A DNA stretch of 41,965 nucleotides from Stenotrophomonas maltophilia (GTDB lineage Bacteria; Pseudomonadota; Gammaproteobacteria; Xanthomonadales; Xanthomonadaceae): contig NZ_RAUX01000015.1 of NCBI RefSeq assembly GCF_013464485.1, positions 79,816 to 121,780 of the forward strand, written 5' to 3'. Both the position numbers and the translations under genes were made by a program. Within the stretch, counting starts at the first letter, position 1. Every line of letters starts with the position of its first letter. The notes under the pieces are model-generated. The model was not told the DNA's origin. It was given only the letters and a program-made list of their open reading frames with translations, and ran no database searches. This document shows positions 1 through 11,233 of this stretch, in pieces.

Positions 1-34
1 TCGGCGCCGTCGAAGGGATGCATCAACGTCTGGC

Positions 35-445
35 TCAGGCCACTTCGTCGTCGCTGGACGGCGGCTGGTCGCCGACGGTCCACAGGCGCTCGAGGGCATA
101 GAACTCACGCACGCGCGGCAGCATCACATGGACGATCACGTCGCCCAGGTCGACCAGCACCCATTCGGCTTCGCGTTCGCCTTCCACACCCAGCGGCATC
201 ACATCGATCTTCTTGGCGAAGCGCACGACTTCATCGGCGATCGACTTGACGTGGCGGGTCGAAGTGCCCGAGACGATCACCAGGTAATCGGCAACGCTGG
301 ACCGGCCGCGCACATCGATCTCGACCAGGTCCTTGGCCTTCAGGTCTTCGGTGGCTTGACGGACACTGGCCAGCAGTTCAGGCACGGACGGCGGTGGGCT
401 GGGCAGATCGACCTTGATGGTCTGGGGCTGGGTCTGGTTGCTCAA
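35..445 (-). CDS. rsfS: Ribosome silencing factor RsfS
   Basis: 136-residue RsfS/Iojap/DUF143 protein. The family binds ribosomal protein uL14 on the 50S subunit and blocks subunit joining when nutrients are short. The core (about residues 25-125) shows the family segments DLVEIDVRGRSSVADYLVIV, SGTSTRHVKSIADEV and EAEWVLVDLGDVIVHVM. The first 20 or so residues are a proline-rich extension beyond the E. coli protein, so an internal start is possible, although no other Met precedes the domain. It is the last visible gene of the leuS-lptE-holA-nadD-rsfS run, 58 bp after nadD. In related genomes rlmH follows, which would lie just outside the window. Assignment is firm; the exact start is less so. 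Confidence 0.95.
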   Translation of the reverse strand: MSNQTQPQTIKVDLPSPPPSVPELLASVRQATEDLKAKDLVEIDVRGRSSVADYLVIVSGTSTRHVKSIADEVVRFAKKIDVMPLGVEGEREAEWVLVDLGDVIVHVMLPRVREFYALERLWTVGDQPPSSDDEVA

Positions 446-503
446 AGTGGATCGACTCGATAAACGTGAGGGCGATTATACGGGGAAGGCGCCTACGCGC
501 CAT

Positions 504-1169
504 TCACGGCGTGGCCGGGCGGTACAGCCCGTGTGCAGCCACATAGTCCGCCACGCCGGGTGGCAGCAGGGCGCGCCAGGGACCGCCGGCGGCGATCTGC
601 GAACGCACGGCGCTGGCCGATTCCTCGCGCAGCGGGTGGTGCAGTCGCAGGATGCGCCCAGCTGGGCTGGCGAACAGGGCCTGCTCGTTGTCGGCCCAGC
701 GCCCTTCCAGCGCCCGGCCCAGCTCGCCATCCACCGCAGCCTGCAGCGGGCTGCCCGGGCGCTCTGCCACCACGAAATGAGCCAGCCCGAACAGCGCCTC
801 CCATTCGTGCCAGCTGGACAGGCCCAGCAGACTGTCAGCACCCACCAGCCATGCCAGAGGCCGGCTGGGGCCCAGCTCACCACGCAGCTCGCGCAGGGTA
901 TCGACGGTATAGGACGGCCGACCGGGAAAACGCGCCGCGCGATCCAGTTCGCGGCGGTCCAGCAGCAGGCCCGGTTCGTCGCCGATGGCCAGCGACAGCA
1001 TGGTGCAGCGCTGCTCGGCCGTGGCGCCGGGCACGGCACGGTGCGGCGGATCGGCGGCCGGCAGCATGCGCACGGCAACCTGCAGTTCGTCACGGGCGGC
1101 GCGCGCGATCGCAAGATGCCCGAGGTGCACCGGGTCGAAAGTGCCCCCGTAGTAGATCCGCAGACTCAT
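504..1169 (-). CDS. nadD: Nicotinate-nucleotide adenylyltransferase NadD
   Basis: 221-residue cytoplasmic enzyme that adenylates nicotinate mononucleotide to deamido-NAD, the penultimate step of NAD synthesis. The nucleotidyltransferase signature GGTFDPVHLGH lies at residues 8-18, and the substrate-binding motif SYTVDT at residues 86-91. Length is normal for bacterial NadD. The start is four bases after the holA stop codon, so the two genes are probably translated from one message, and rsfS follows. No disruption is seen. Confidence 0.96.
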   Translation of the reverse strand: MSLRIYYGGTFDPVHLGHLAIARAARDELQVAVRMLPAADPPHRAVPGATAEQRCTMLSLAIGDEPGLLLDRRELDRAARFPGRPSYTVDTLRELRGELGPSRPLAWLVGADSLLGLSSWHEWEALFGLAHFVVAERPGSPLQAAVDGELGRALEGRWADNEQALFASPAGRILRLHHPLREESASAVRSQIAAGGPWRALLPPGVADYVAAHGLYRPATP

Positions 1170-1172
1170 GGC

Positions 1173-2210
1173 TCAGGCCCGCGCCAGCAGGCGCACGGCA
1201 CGCGGTTCGGCCACGGCTACCAGCAGGCGCTCCAGCGCCAACCAGGCATCGCCATCCGCGCGCCCCTTGGCGATGCGGTCGACCAGCCCGGCTTCGGCCA
1301 CGAAGCGTTCCCAGCGCTTGCTTTCCGGATGCCGCTGCAGCGCACGCTTGTAGGGCGCCTGCCGCGATTCCCAGATACCACGCGATTTCATTTCGGCGGC
1401 CAGGTTGCCGCCACGGGCCTGCACCCGCGCCAGCCCGGCGCCGGCCAGCAGTTCACGGATCACCATGGGCATCAGCGCAGCTACCGCCTCGCCCTCGCCG
1501 CGCAGGCCGGCCAGCATGCGCAGCACCGCAGCCGGCTGCCCGGAGAACGTCGCTTCCACCAGCCGGAATACGTCATAGCGGGCGGCATCGGCCACCAGCG
1601 ACTCCATGCGCTCCACATCCAGTGGCTGGCCATCGGCCAACAGCGCCAGCTTGTCGATTTCCTGGGCGGCAGCCAGCAGATTGCCCTCCACCCGCTCGGC
1701 CAGGCGCTGCACCGCGGCCGGGTCCGCGCGCAGGCCCTTGCCACGCAGGCGGCGCTCGATCCAGTCCGGCAATTCGTGCGGCTTGATCGCCCAGGCCACC
1801 GACAGCACACCGATGCGGTTGACCGCCTCGGCCCACTTGCCCTGGTGGGCCTTGCTCCATTCGTTGGCAGTGATCATCAGCACCACGTCCGGCGCCGGAT
1901 TGGCGCAGAACTGGCTGATCACCTCGGCACCGTCCTTGCCCGGCTTGCCGCTGGGCAGCCGCACTTCGACCAGGCGCCGGGCGCTGAACAGGCTGGGCGC
2001 ATTGAAACTGGCGTCGAGCTGGTTCCAGTCGAAATCACGCCCATCGGCGTCGAACACCTCACGTTCGCCGATGCCGGCGGCGCGTGCCCGCGCGCGGATG
2101 GCGTCGGCCGCCTCCAGTACACGCAGGGTTTCCGGGCCGGCAATCAGGTAGACCGGCGCCAGCGCCGTATCAGCCCCCTGGCTGGCCAGCTGCTCCGGAC
2201 GCAGTTCCAT
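1173..2210 (-). CDS. holA: DNA polymerase III subunit delta HolA
   Basis: 345-residue delta subunit of the clamp loader, which opens the beta sliding clamp during replication. Recognisable stretches are the N-terminal YLIAGPETLRVLEAADAIR, the central LVEVRLPSGKPGKDGAEVI and the C-terminal helical collar region around PYKRALQRHPESKRW. Length fits the family (E. coli HolA has 343 residues). It lies 10 bp after lptE and four bases before nadD. The lptE-holA-nadD order is also found in enterobacteria, which supports the identification. Confidence 0.95.
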   Translation of the reverse strand: MELRPEQLASQGADTALAPVYLIAGPETLRVLEAADAIRARARAAGIGEREVFDADGRDFDWNQLDASFNAPSLFSARRLVEVRLPSGKPGKDGAEVISQFCANPAPDVVLMITANEWSKAHQGKWAEAVNRIGVLSVAWAIKPHELPDWIERRLRGKGLRADPAAVQRLAERVEGNLLAAAQEIDKLALLADGQPLDVERMESLVADAARYDVFRLVEATFSGQPAAVLRMLAGLRGEGEAVAALMPMVIRELLAGAGLARVQARGGNLAAEMKSRGIWESRQAPYKRALQRHPESKRWERFVAEAGLVDRIAKGRADGDAWLALERLLVAVAEPRAVRLLARA

Positions 2211-2219
2211 GGGCGCGGC

Positions 2220-2804
2220 TCAGTGCTTTTCTACGGGAACCGGCTCGACCGGCAGTGCGCCGTCGTCCGGTGTGGTCTTCGGTGCAGACAGGCTGCCGCC
2301 TTTCTCCAGCTCGGCACGGACCACGCTGTCGATGCGGCGGATGATCGAGGCGGACATCTCCCGGCGCAGTTCATTGGCCAGGATCTCGCGCTCGGTGGTG
2401 GTACCGGTGGCGTCGGTCGGCGGCGACACGTAGTCGCGCGACAGTTCGATCACCTGCTGCGGCACCAGCTCGCTGCCATCCTCGCGACGGAAGATGAAGA
2501 TCACCGCATAGCGCAGGCTGTACTCCTGCGCACGGCCCTGCGAGTCGATGGCGATCGGCAGGTCACCCCAGCGTTCGGACAGCACCTGAAGCTGGGTGCT
2601 TGGCCCCCTGCTGTCCTCGTCGGCCAGCTTGGCACCGGATGCCAGCAGGCTACGATTGAGCAGCTTGACCAGTTCACTGTAAGGCGCGGTGGACACCACC
2701 TTCACCGGCGCCGTGTCGGTCGGCAGCATCAGCTTGTTGCGCAGATGGAAACCGCAGCCGGCAAGGCCGAGGACAAGAACGAGGGCAAGCAGGATTCGGG
2801 TCAT
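2220..2804 (-). CDS. lptE: LPS-assembly lipoprotein LptE
   Basis: 194-residue outer-membrane lipoprotein (formerly RlpB) that plugs the LptD barrel and helps deliver lipopolysaccharide to the cell surface. From the chosen Met the protein begins with a lipoprotein signal ending in LGLAGC, with Cys17 as the lipidated residue, then GFHLRNKLMLP, typical of LptE. An upstream in-frame Met at 2834 would put ten extra residues before the signal peptide, so the start at 2804 is preferred. It sits between leuS and holA, as in enterobacteria. The C-terminal 20 residues are proline-rich and probably disordered. Confidence 0.93.
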   Translation of the reverse strand: MTRILLALVLVLGLAGCGFHLRNKLMLPTDTAPVKVVSTAPYSELVKLLNRSLLASGAKLADEDSRGPSTQLQVLSERWGDLPIAIDSQGRAQEYSLRYAVIFIFRREDGSELVPQQVIELSRDYVSPPTDATGTTTEREILANELRREMSASIIRRIDSVVRAELEKGGSLSAPKTTPDDGALPVEPVPVEKH

Positions 2805-2870
2805 GGAGACAGTCTGGCGGAGCCGGGCGATCACGGCAACACACAGCCTGCCCGAAGCCGCGTGAATGCA

Positions 2871-2891
2871 GGGCCATCAAGTGCATGGCCC
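2871..2891. repeat. 7-bp hairpin in the leuS-lptE gap
   Basis: GGGCCAT (2871-2877) and ATGGCCC (2885-2891) form a perfect inverted repeat with a 7-base loop in the 136-bp gap between leuS and lptE. No T-run follows on the minus strand, so it is not a standard intrinsic terminator. It could be an RNA-stabilising hairpin between two genes of one message. Function is inferred only. Confidence 0.4.
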
Positions 2892-2940
2892 CGCACCGGG
2901 AAGGTACCGGCCACCACGAGGGTCGCCGGCCCAGGATGCA

Positions 2941-6290
<3,350 letters not shown>

Positions 6291-6415
6291 GCGGGCTCCG
6301 GGAAGAACGACGACAGGAAGGGCGGCATTGTCCGGCATTTGCGCCAACCTGGGTTGAGACCGTCATCCATCGTCACCATAGAATTGGTCTCCAGACGCCA
6401 GACGATAGTTCCCCC

Positions 6416-7273
6416 ATGACCGAGACGACCTACGTATTCGACGCCACCACTGCGACCTTCGAGGCCGAAGTCCTGCAGAAGTCGCTGCAGACGCCGGTGC
6501 TGGTCGATTTCTGGGCCACGTGGTGCGGACCGTGCAAGACCCTGGGCCCGATGCTGGAAAAGCTGGCCGCCGAGTACAACGGCGCCTTCGAACTGGCAAA
6601 GGTGGACGTCGACAAGGAGCAGCAGATCGCCGCAGCCTTCCAGATCCGCTCGGTGCCGACCGTGTTCCTGGTCAAGGGTGGCCAGCTGGTGGACGGCTTC
6701 CCGGGCGCCATCCCGGAAGGCCAACTACGTGAGTTCCTCGCCCAGCACGGCATCGTGCCGGCTGACATCGGCGATTCCACTGCCGAGGACGAGGCACCGC
6801 TGGACCCGCAGGCGCAGGTGGACGTGCTGCGCGCGCAGATCGCCGCAGAGCCTGACAAGGACGAGCTGAAACTCGATCTGGCGCTGGCCCTGCTGCAGAT
6901 TGGTGGCGTCGACGAAGCCGGCATCCTGATCGATGGCCTGCCGGCCAACCTCGCCACCGATGACCGTGCCGTACGCGCTCGTGCGCGCCTGTCCTTTGCC
7001 GCAGCGCTGAAGGATGCCCCGGCGGCTGAGTCACTGGACGCCCGCATCGCCGCCGATGGCAAGGACCTCAAGGCCCGTCACCTGCGTGGGGTGCAGCTGC
7101 TGCTGGGCGGCCACGACGAGGCGGCACTGTCGCAGTTCCTGGAAATGCTGCGGATCGACCGTGGATTCGAGGGAGGGCTGCCGCGCAAGGCCCTGATCGA
7201 CGCCTTCAATGTGATCTCCGACGAGGACCTGGTCGGTCAATACCGCCGACGGATGGCCTCCCTGCTGTTCTGA
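6416..7273 (+). CDS. cnoX: Chaperedoxin-like thioredoxin-TPR protein (CnoX/YbbN)
   Basis: 285-residue protein with an N-terminal thioredoxin fold (about residues 5-112) and C-terminal helical TPR-like repeats (about 130-285), the architecture of CnoX/YbbN. That family holds unfolding clients under oxidative (hypochlorous acid) stress and passes them to GroEL or DnaK. The active site is WCGPC at residues 36-40, an intact redox pair, whereas E. coli CnoX lacks this dicysteine motif. The protein may therefore act as both reductase and holdase, as described for Caulobacter CnoX. Start MTETTYVFDA is chosen from the domain boundary. It is monocistronic by appearance, divergent from the DUF998 gene. 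Confidence 0.9.
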   Translation: MTETTYVFDATTATFEAEVLQKSLQTPVLVDFWATWCGPCKTLGPMLEKLAAEYNGAFELAKVDVDKEQQIAAAFQIRSVPTVFLVKGGQLVDGFPGAIPEGQLREFLAQHGIVPADIGDSTAEDEAPLDPQAQVDVLRAQIAAEPDKDELKLDLALALLQIGGVDEAGILIDGLPANLATDDRAVRARARLSFAAALKDAPAAESLDARIAADGKDLKARHLRGVQLLLGGHDEAALSQFLEMLRIDRGFEGGLPRKALIDAFNVISDEDLVGQYRRRMASLLF

Positions 7274-7331
7274 ACGGGAGCGCACTTCGTTCAGAATCCC
7301 TGCACTGAACGCGGGCAATAATGCGCGGGAT

Positions 7332-7349
7332 GGCGGCCGTGCGGCCGCC
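7332..7349. repeat. GC hairpin upstream of the LysM-FecR gene
   Basis: GGCGGCC / GGCCGCC with a 4-base loop (7332-7349), lying between the thioredoxin-TPR gene and the LysM-FecR gene. It has no U-tract on either side. It could slow read-through from the upstream gene or fold in the leader of the downstream one. Seen directly; role unknown. Confidence 0.4.
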
Positions 7350-7455
7350 ACGATCCGTTCGGGGGGATGAGGTCGGGGCCATGGGGTCTTGCAGCTGCGC
7401 CCCCGCATTGCCGGGATTGCAAACTGTGACCTTCGTCCGCTCGCTGTCGTTCGCC

Positions 7456-9081
7456 ATGCGCTTCCAGGGTGCCCTGCTGTGCGCCCTCCTCTTCCTGCCG
7501 GCCATGGCCGCCGCCCAGGACTGGAACTACCGGGTCCGTCCCGGCGATACCCTGTGGGATCTGGGCGGCCTGTATCTCAAACCCTCGGTGCGCTGGCAGC
7601 AGCTGCAGCAGCACAATCGCATCGACAATCCCTACCAGTTGCCCCCGGGACAGCTGCTGCGCTTCCCGATCAGCTGGCTGCGCATCGAACCGGCGCCTGC
7701 ACGCGTACTGTCGGTGCGCGGCAAGGTCGCACTGTCGGGCGCCGATGGCAGCGCCACCCGCGCGATTCTCGCTGGAGAACAGCTCCACATTGGAGACACC
7801 GTACAGACCGAGGGCGATTCCAGCGTCACCCTGGAGTTCGCCGATGCCTCGCGCCTGCAGTTGCGCGAGTATTCCCGCCTGCGCCTGGACCAGCTCAGCC
7901 GCTACGGCCACACCGGCATGGTCGATACCCGCCTGCGGCTGCAGCAGGGCCGCGCCAGCAACCGCGTGACACCCGCCCGTGGCCCCGCATCGCGCTACAT
8001 CATCGATGCACCTACGGCAACCAGCAGCGTGCGCGGCACCGTGTTCCGGGTCAGTGCCGGCGACACCAGCCACGTTGCTGCCACCGAGGTCCTGCAGGGC
8101 AAGGTCCAGGTCGGCAACACCCACGGCAAGCGCCTGGTCCGGCCTGGACAGGCCAGCCGCAGCATCAGCGCGGATGCCGCACCGGACACCGTCTCCGCCC
8201 TTCTTCCAGCGCCAGAGCTGCGCAGCGACGCGCTGCGCCTGGCGCCCCTGCCGACCCTGCTCGCCTGGAACCCCGTCGATGGCGCCGCACACTACCGCGT
8301 GGAAGTGGTGCAGGCGGCGACGCCGGAAATCCTGCTGTTTGCCACCACCACCACCGACACCCGGCTGGCGATCGGCGACCTGCCTCCGGGCCAGTTGCGT
8401 ATTCTGCTGCGTGCGGTTGATGCGCAGGGTGTGGAAGGCCTCGACGCCAGCGCCGATTTCGAACTCAGCGACCAGCCCCCTCCGCCGATCACCGTGGCCC
8501 CCGTGCATGGGCAGACAGTGAACAGCGACCGCCCGCGATTCCGTTGGAGCCAGGCCCCGGGCGCACGCAGCAGCGTGCTGCAGATCGCCGCCGAACCAGG
8601 TTTCGTGCAGCCGCTGCAGGAACAGAGCACCCAGGGCACCGACCTGCGCCTGTCGCAGCCGCTTCCACCGGGCCAGTACTTCTGGCGGGTGGCCTCACGC
8701 GATGGCAACGGCCACCAGGGCCGCTACGGCCAGGCCCTGCCCCTGCAACTGAGCAATGAACCGGTCGACCCTGCCCTGCAGCCCCCCGAAGCCGCGCACG
8801 GCAAGCTGACCCTGCGCTGGCAGGCCGGCAGCGAAGGCCAGCGCTACCGGGTGCAGGTGGACCGCCGTGGTGATTTCAGGACGCCGCTGGTCGACCAGAC
8901 CGTTGGCGAGCCGCAGGTCAGTTTCAAGCGACCGTGGAGCGGGACCCTGCATGTGCGTGTGCAGTACATCGACGACGACGGTCATGCGGGTGAGTACTCC
9001 CCTGCCCAGCAGATCAAGCTGCCGTGCCGTACGTGCTACGGCGCTGGTGGCGGCGCCCTGCTGCTGTTGCTGTTGTTATGA
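7456..9081 (+). CDS. Secreted LysM-FecR domain protein
   Basis: 541 residues. Domains in order: signal peptide 1-20 ending AMAAA; LysM (about 25-76, YRVRPGDTLWDLGGLYL) that should bind peptidoglycan; FecR-type beta domain (about 100-220, with PTATSSVRGTVFRVS); then two or three fibronectin-like beta domains to about 520. The last 18 residues, CRTCYGAGGGALLLLLLL, are a Cys pair plus a Gly/Leu tail. The start at 7456 gives a clean signal peptide; a GTG at 7426 and an ATG at 7321 would bury it. The stop overlaps the start of the CHASE2 cyclase (ATGA), implying coupled translation. This FecR is not next to a TonB receptor or fecI, so iron signalling is unlikely. A periplasmic scaffold or sensor partner of the cyclase is inferred. 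Confidence 0.85.
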   Translation: MRFQGALLCALLFLPAMAAAQDWNYRVRPGDTLWDLGGLYLKPSVRWQQLQQHNRIDNPYQLPPGQLLRFPISWLRIEPAPARVLSVRGKVALSGADGSATRAILAGEQLHIGDTVQTEGDSSVTLEFADASRLQLREYSRLRLDQLSRYGHTGMVDTRLRLQQGRASNRVTPARGPASRYIIDAPTATSSVRGTVFRVSAGDTSHVAATEVLQGKVQVGNTHGKRLVRPGQASRSISADAAPDTVSALLPAPELRSDALRLAPLPTLLAWNPVDGAAHYRVEVVQAATPEILLFATTTTDTRLAIGDLPPGQLRILLRAVDAQGVEGLDASADFELSDQPPPPITVAPVHGQTVNSDRPRFRWSQAPGARSSVLQIAAEPGFVQPLQEQSTQGTDLRLSQPLPPGQYFWRVASRDGNGHQGRYGQALPLQLSNEPVDPALQPPEAAHGKLTLRWQAGSEGQRYRVQVDRRGDFRTPLVDQTVGEPQVSFKRPWSGTLHVRVQYIDDDGHAGEYSPAQQIKLPCRTCYGAGGGALLLLLLL

Positions 9082-10703
9082 GGCGCTCACCGCTGCCGTG
9101 GTCGAAGCGGATCGTGCTGGCAGTGCTGGCGGGTGTGCTGACGGTGATCGCCAGCCAGGGCCAGTGGCTGTGGCGGCAGGACGAAGCCGCCTATGACGCC
9201 ATGGTCGGCAACTGGGATTACCGCCCCGACCCGAGCGTGCTGATCGTGGCGATCGACGAGGGCAGCCTGCAACGCATCGGTCAATGGCCCTGGCCCCGCT
9301 CGGTGCATGCCCGCCTGCTGGACCGGCTGACCGACGCGGGTGCCGAACGCGTCGCGTTGGACCTGATGCTCTCCGAGCCCGACCGCCGCGACAGCCGCCA
9401 GGACGAGGAACTGGCAGCTGCGATCCGCCGCAACGGCCGGGTGGTGCTGCCGGTGCTCGCGGCGCCGGCGGCCGGCGACCGCATGGCCGAGGAAATGCTG
9501 CCGATCCCGAAGATCGCGGCCAGCGCCGCGGCGATCGGCCACACTGATGTGGAGGTGGATGGCGATGGTGTTGCCCGCGGCGTGTACCTGCACGCCGGCA
9601 TCGGCAAGGCCCACTGGCCGGCACTGGGCCTGGCGCTGGCCGACCTGCCAGTGGGCGTTGTGCGCGGCCTGCCCGATCCCGACCCGGAGATCGGCTCGCC
9701 CTATCAATGGCGGCGCAACGACTACGTGCGCGTACGCTATGCCGGCCCCCCCGAACGCCTGCCCCAGGTGTCCTATGCCGACGTGCTTGACGGCCACGTG
9801 GACACAGCGATGCTGCATGGCCGCCGCATCGTGGTGGGCATGACCGCCAGCGGCATCGCGCCGCGCCTGCTGACCCCGACCACCCGCGAATTCTGGATGA
9901 GCGGCAGCGAGTACCAGGCCAACATCGCCTCGATGCTGCTTCAGCACAAGCAGATCGACCTGCTGCCGCGCGTCTGGCAGCACGCCATCAGCGGTGTGCT
10001 GGTGGCGCTGTGCGTGGTCCTGCTCGGCCTGCGCCTGCCCTGGCTTGCTGCCCTGTGCTCGCTGCCGACCCCGCCCCTGCTGGGCTGGCTGCTGCTGCGC
10101 GCCTGCGACCTGTGGTGGGCACCGGCCAGCGCGATGCTCGGTATCCTGCTGGTGCTGCTGGCCTGGGCAACCTGGCGGATCTCGGCCTGGCATCGCCAGG
10201 CCAACCGCGACGCGCTGACCGGCCTGGGCAATCGCCTGCGTTTCGAACAGTCGCTGCAGCAGGAATGCGACGCAGCGCGGCGCAGTGGCAAACCGCTGAG
10301 CCTGGCACTGATCGACGTTGATCATTTCAAGCACCACAACGATCGTCACGGCCATCAGGTGGGCGACCGTGTGCTGCGCGACGTCGCCCGCCTGATCGGT
10401 GCGCATGCACGGCGCCCGCGCGACATGGCCGCACGCTACGGCGGAGATGAGTTCGCACTGGTGCTGCCGGATACGCCTGCTGAAGGGGCCCGCCTGGTAA
10501 TTGAGGACCTGATCGCCTGTGTGCGCGCCCTGCCGCCGCCCGGTGATGGCTCCGAGGCAGGCGTTACCCTCACTGTCGGCGTGTACACCCGCGTACCCGA
10601 CGGTGAACTGCAGCCACACCATTTCGTCGAAGGCGCCGACTCCGCGCTGTACCAGGCCAAGGCCAACGGCCGCGACGGTTACGTGATCGACGGAGAGGCA
10701 TGA
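9078..10703 (+). CDS. CHASE2-GGDEF diguanylate cyclase
   Basis: 541-residue inner-membrane signalling protein. An N-terminal membrane helix (about 10-28) is followed by an extracytoplasmic CHASE2 sensor (about 35-300, with VAIDEGSLQRIGQWPWPRSV), three membrane helices (about 305-370) and a cytoplasmic GGDEF domain. The catalytic motif GGDEF is intact at residues 455-459. The inhibitory product-binding site RPRD is at 446-449, exactly five residues upstream, so it should make cyclic di-GMP under product feedback. The start MRRSPLPWSK overlaps the stop of the LysM-FecR gene by four bases. The shared message suggests the secreted partner supplies or tunes the input signal. Confidence 0.92.
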   Translation: MRRSPLPWSKRIVLAVLAGVLTVIASQGQWLWRQDEAAYDAMVGNWDYRPDPSVLIVAIDEGSLQRIGQWPWPRSVHARLLDRLTDAGAERVALDLMLSEPDRRDSRQDEELAAAIRRNGRVVLPVLAAPAAGDRMAEEMLPIPKIAASAAAIGHTDVEVDGDGVARGVYLHAGIGKAHWPALGLALADLPVGVVRGLPDPDPEIGSPYQWRRNDYVRVRYAGPPERLPQVSYADVLDGHVDTAMLHGRRIVVGMTASGIAPRLLTPTTREFWMSGSEYQANIASMLLQHKQIDLLPRVWQHAISGVLVALCVVLLGLRLPWLAALCSLPTPPLLGWLLLRACDLWWAPASAMLGILLVLLAWATWRISAWHRQANRDALTGLGNRLRFEQSLQQECDAARRSGKPLSLALIDVDHFKHHNDRHGHQVGDRVLRDVARLIGAHARRPRDMAARYGGDEFALVLPDTPAEGARLVIEDLIACVRALPPPGDGSEAGVTLTVGVYTRVPDGELQPHHFVEGADSALYQAKANGRDGYVIDGEA

Positions 10704-10777
10704 CCCTCGCCACCAGGATGCAACATACGCATGCGAATGGTTAGACTGGGCACCTCGCCCCGTGCTCCTGGACCCGC

Positions 10778-11230
10778 ATGAACGCCCGCCTGTTCCGCTT
10801 TGGCATCAACCTCTGGCCGCCGTTCCTGTTCACCGGCATCCATGTCACCCGCATCACTCCGGACTACCGGCAGATCGATGTCGAGTTGCGGCTGCGGCCC
10901 TGGAACCGCAACTACGTCGGCACCCACTTCGGCGGCAGCCTGTTTGCAATGACCGATCCGTTCTGGATGCTGGGCCTGCTGCACATCCTTGGCCGCGACT
11001 ACTACGTTTGGGACCGTGCAGGTGCGATCGATTTCCTCAAGCCCGGGCGCGGCACGGTGCGCACGTCGTTCCGCATCGACGACGTGCTGCTGGACGATCT
11101 GCGCAGCGAAGCAGCCAGCGGCGAGAAGGTGCTGCGCTGGTTCAGCAACGACGTGGTCGATGAACGTGGCGACGTCGTGGCCCAGGTGCGCAAGCAGGTC
11201 TACCTGCGGCTGAAACCACGCGCGCGTTGA
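10778..11230 (+). CDS. DUF4442 hotdog-fold thioesterase-like protein
   Basis: 150-residue protein resembling the DUF4442 branch of the hotdog superfamily, related to PaaI/YiiD-type acyl-CoA thioesterases. The segment NRNYVGTHFGGSLFAMTDPF is the conserved substrate-pocket region. Substrate is unknown. The gene starts 74 bp after the diguanylate cyclase on the same strand and converges with the unknown gene at 11234, leaving only three bases between stop codons. Family assignment is from the fold pattern. Confidence 0.8.
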   Translation: MNARLFRFGINLWPPFLFTGIHVTRITPDYRQIDVELRLRPWNRNYVGTHFGGSLFAMTDPFWMLGLLHILGRDYYVWDRAGAIDFLKPGRGTVRTSFRIDDVLLDDLRSEAASGEKVLRWFSNDVVDERGDVVAQVRKQVYLRLKPRAR

Positions 11231-11233
11231 AGG

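Noticed and set aside
7456-9081. FecR as an iron-transport regulator
   Set aside because: No fecI-type sigma or TonB-dependent receptor gene is adjacent, and LysM plus fibronectin-like domains with a coupled cyclase indicate another role.
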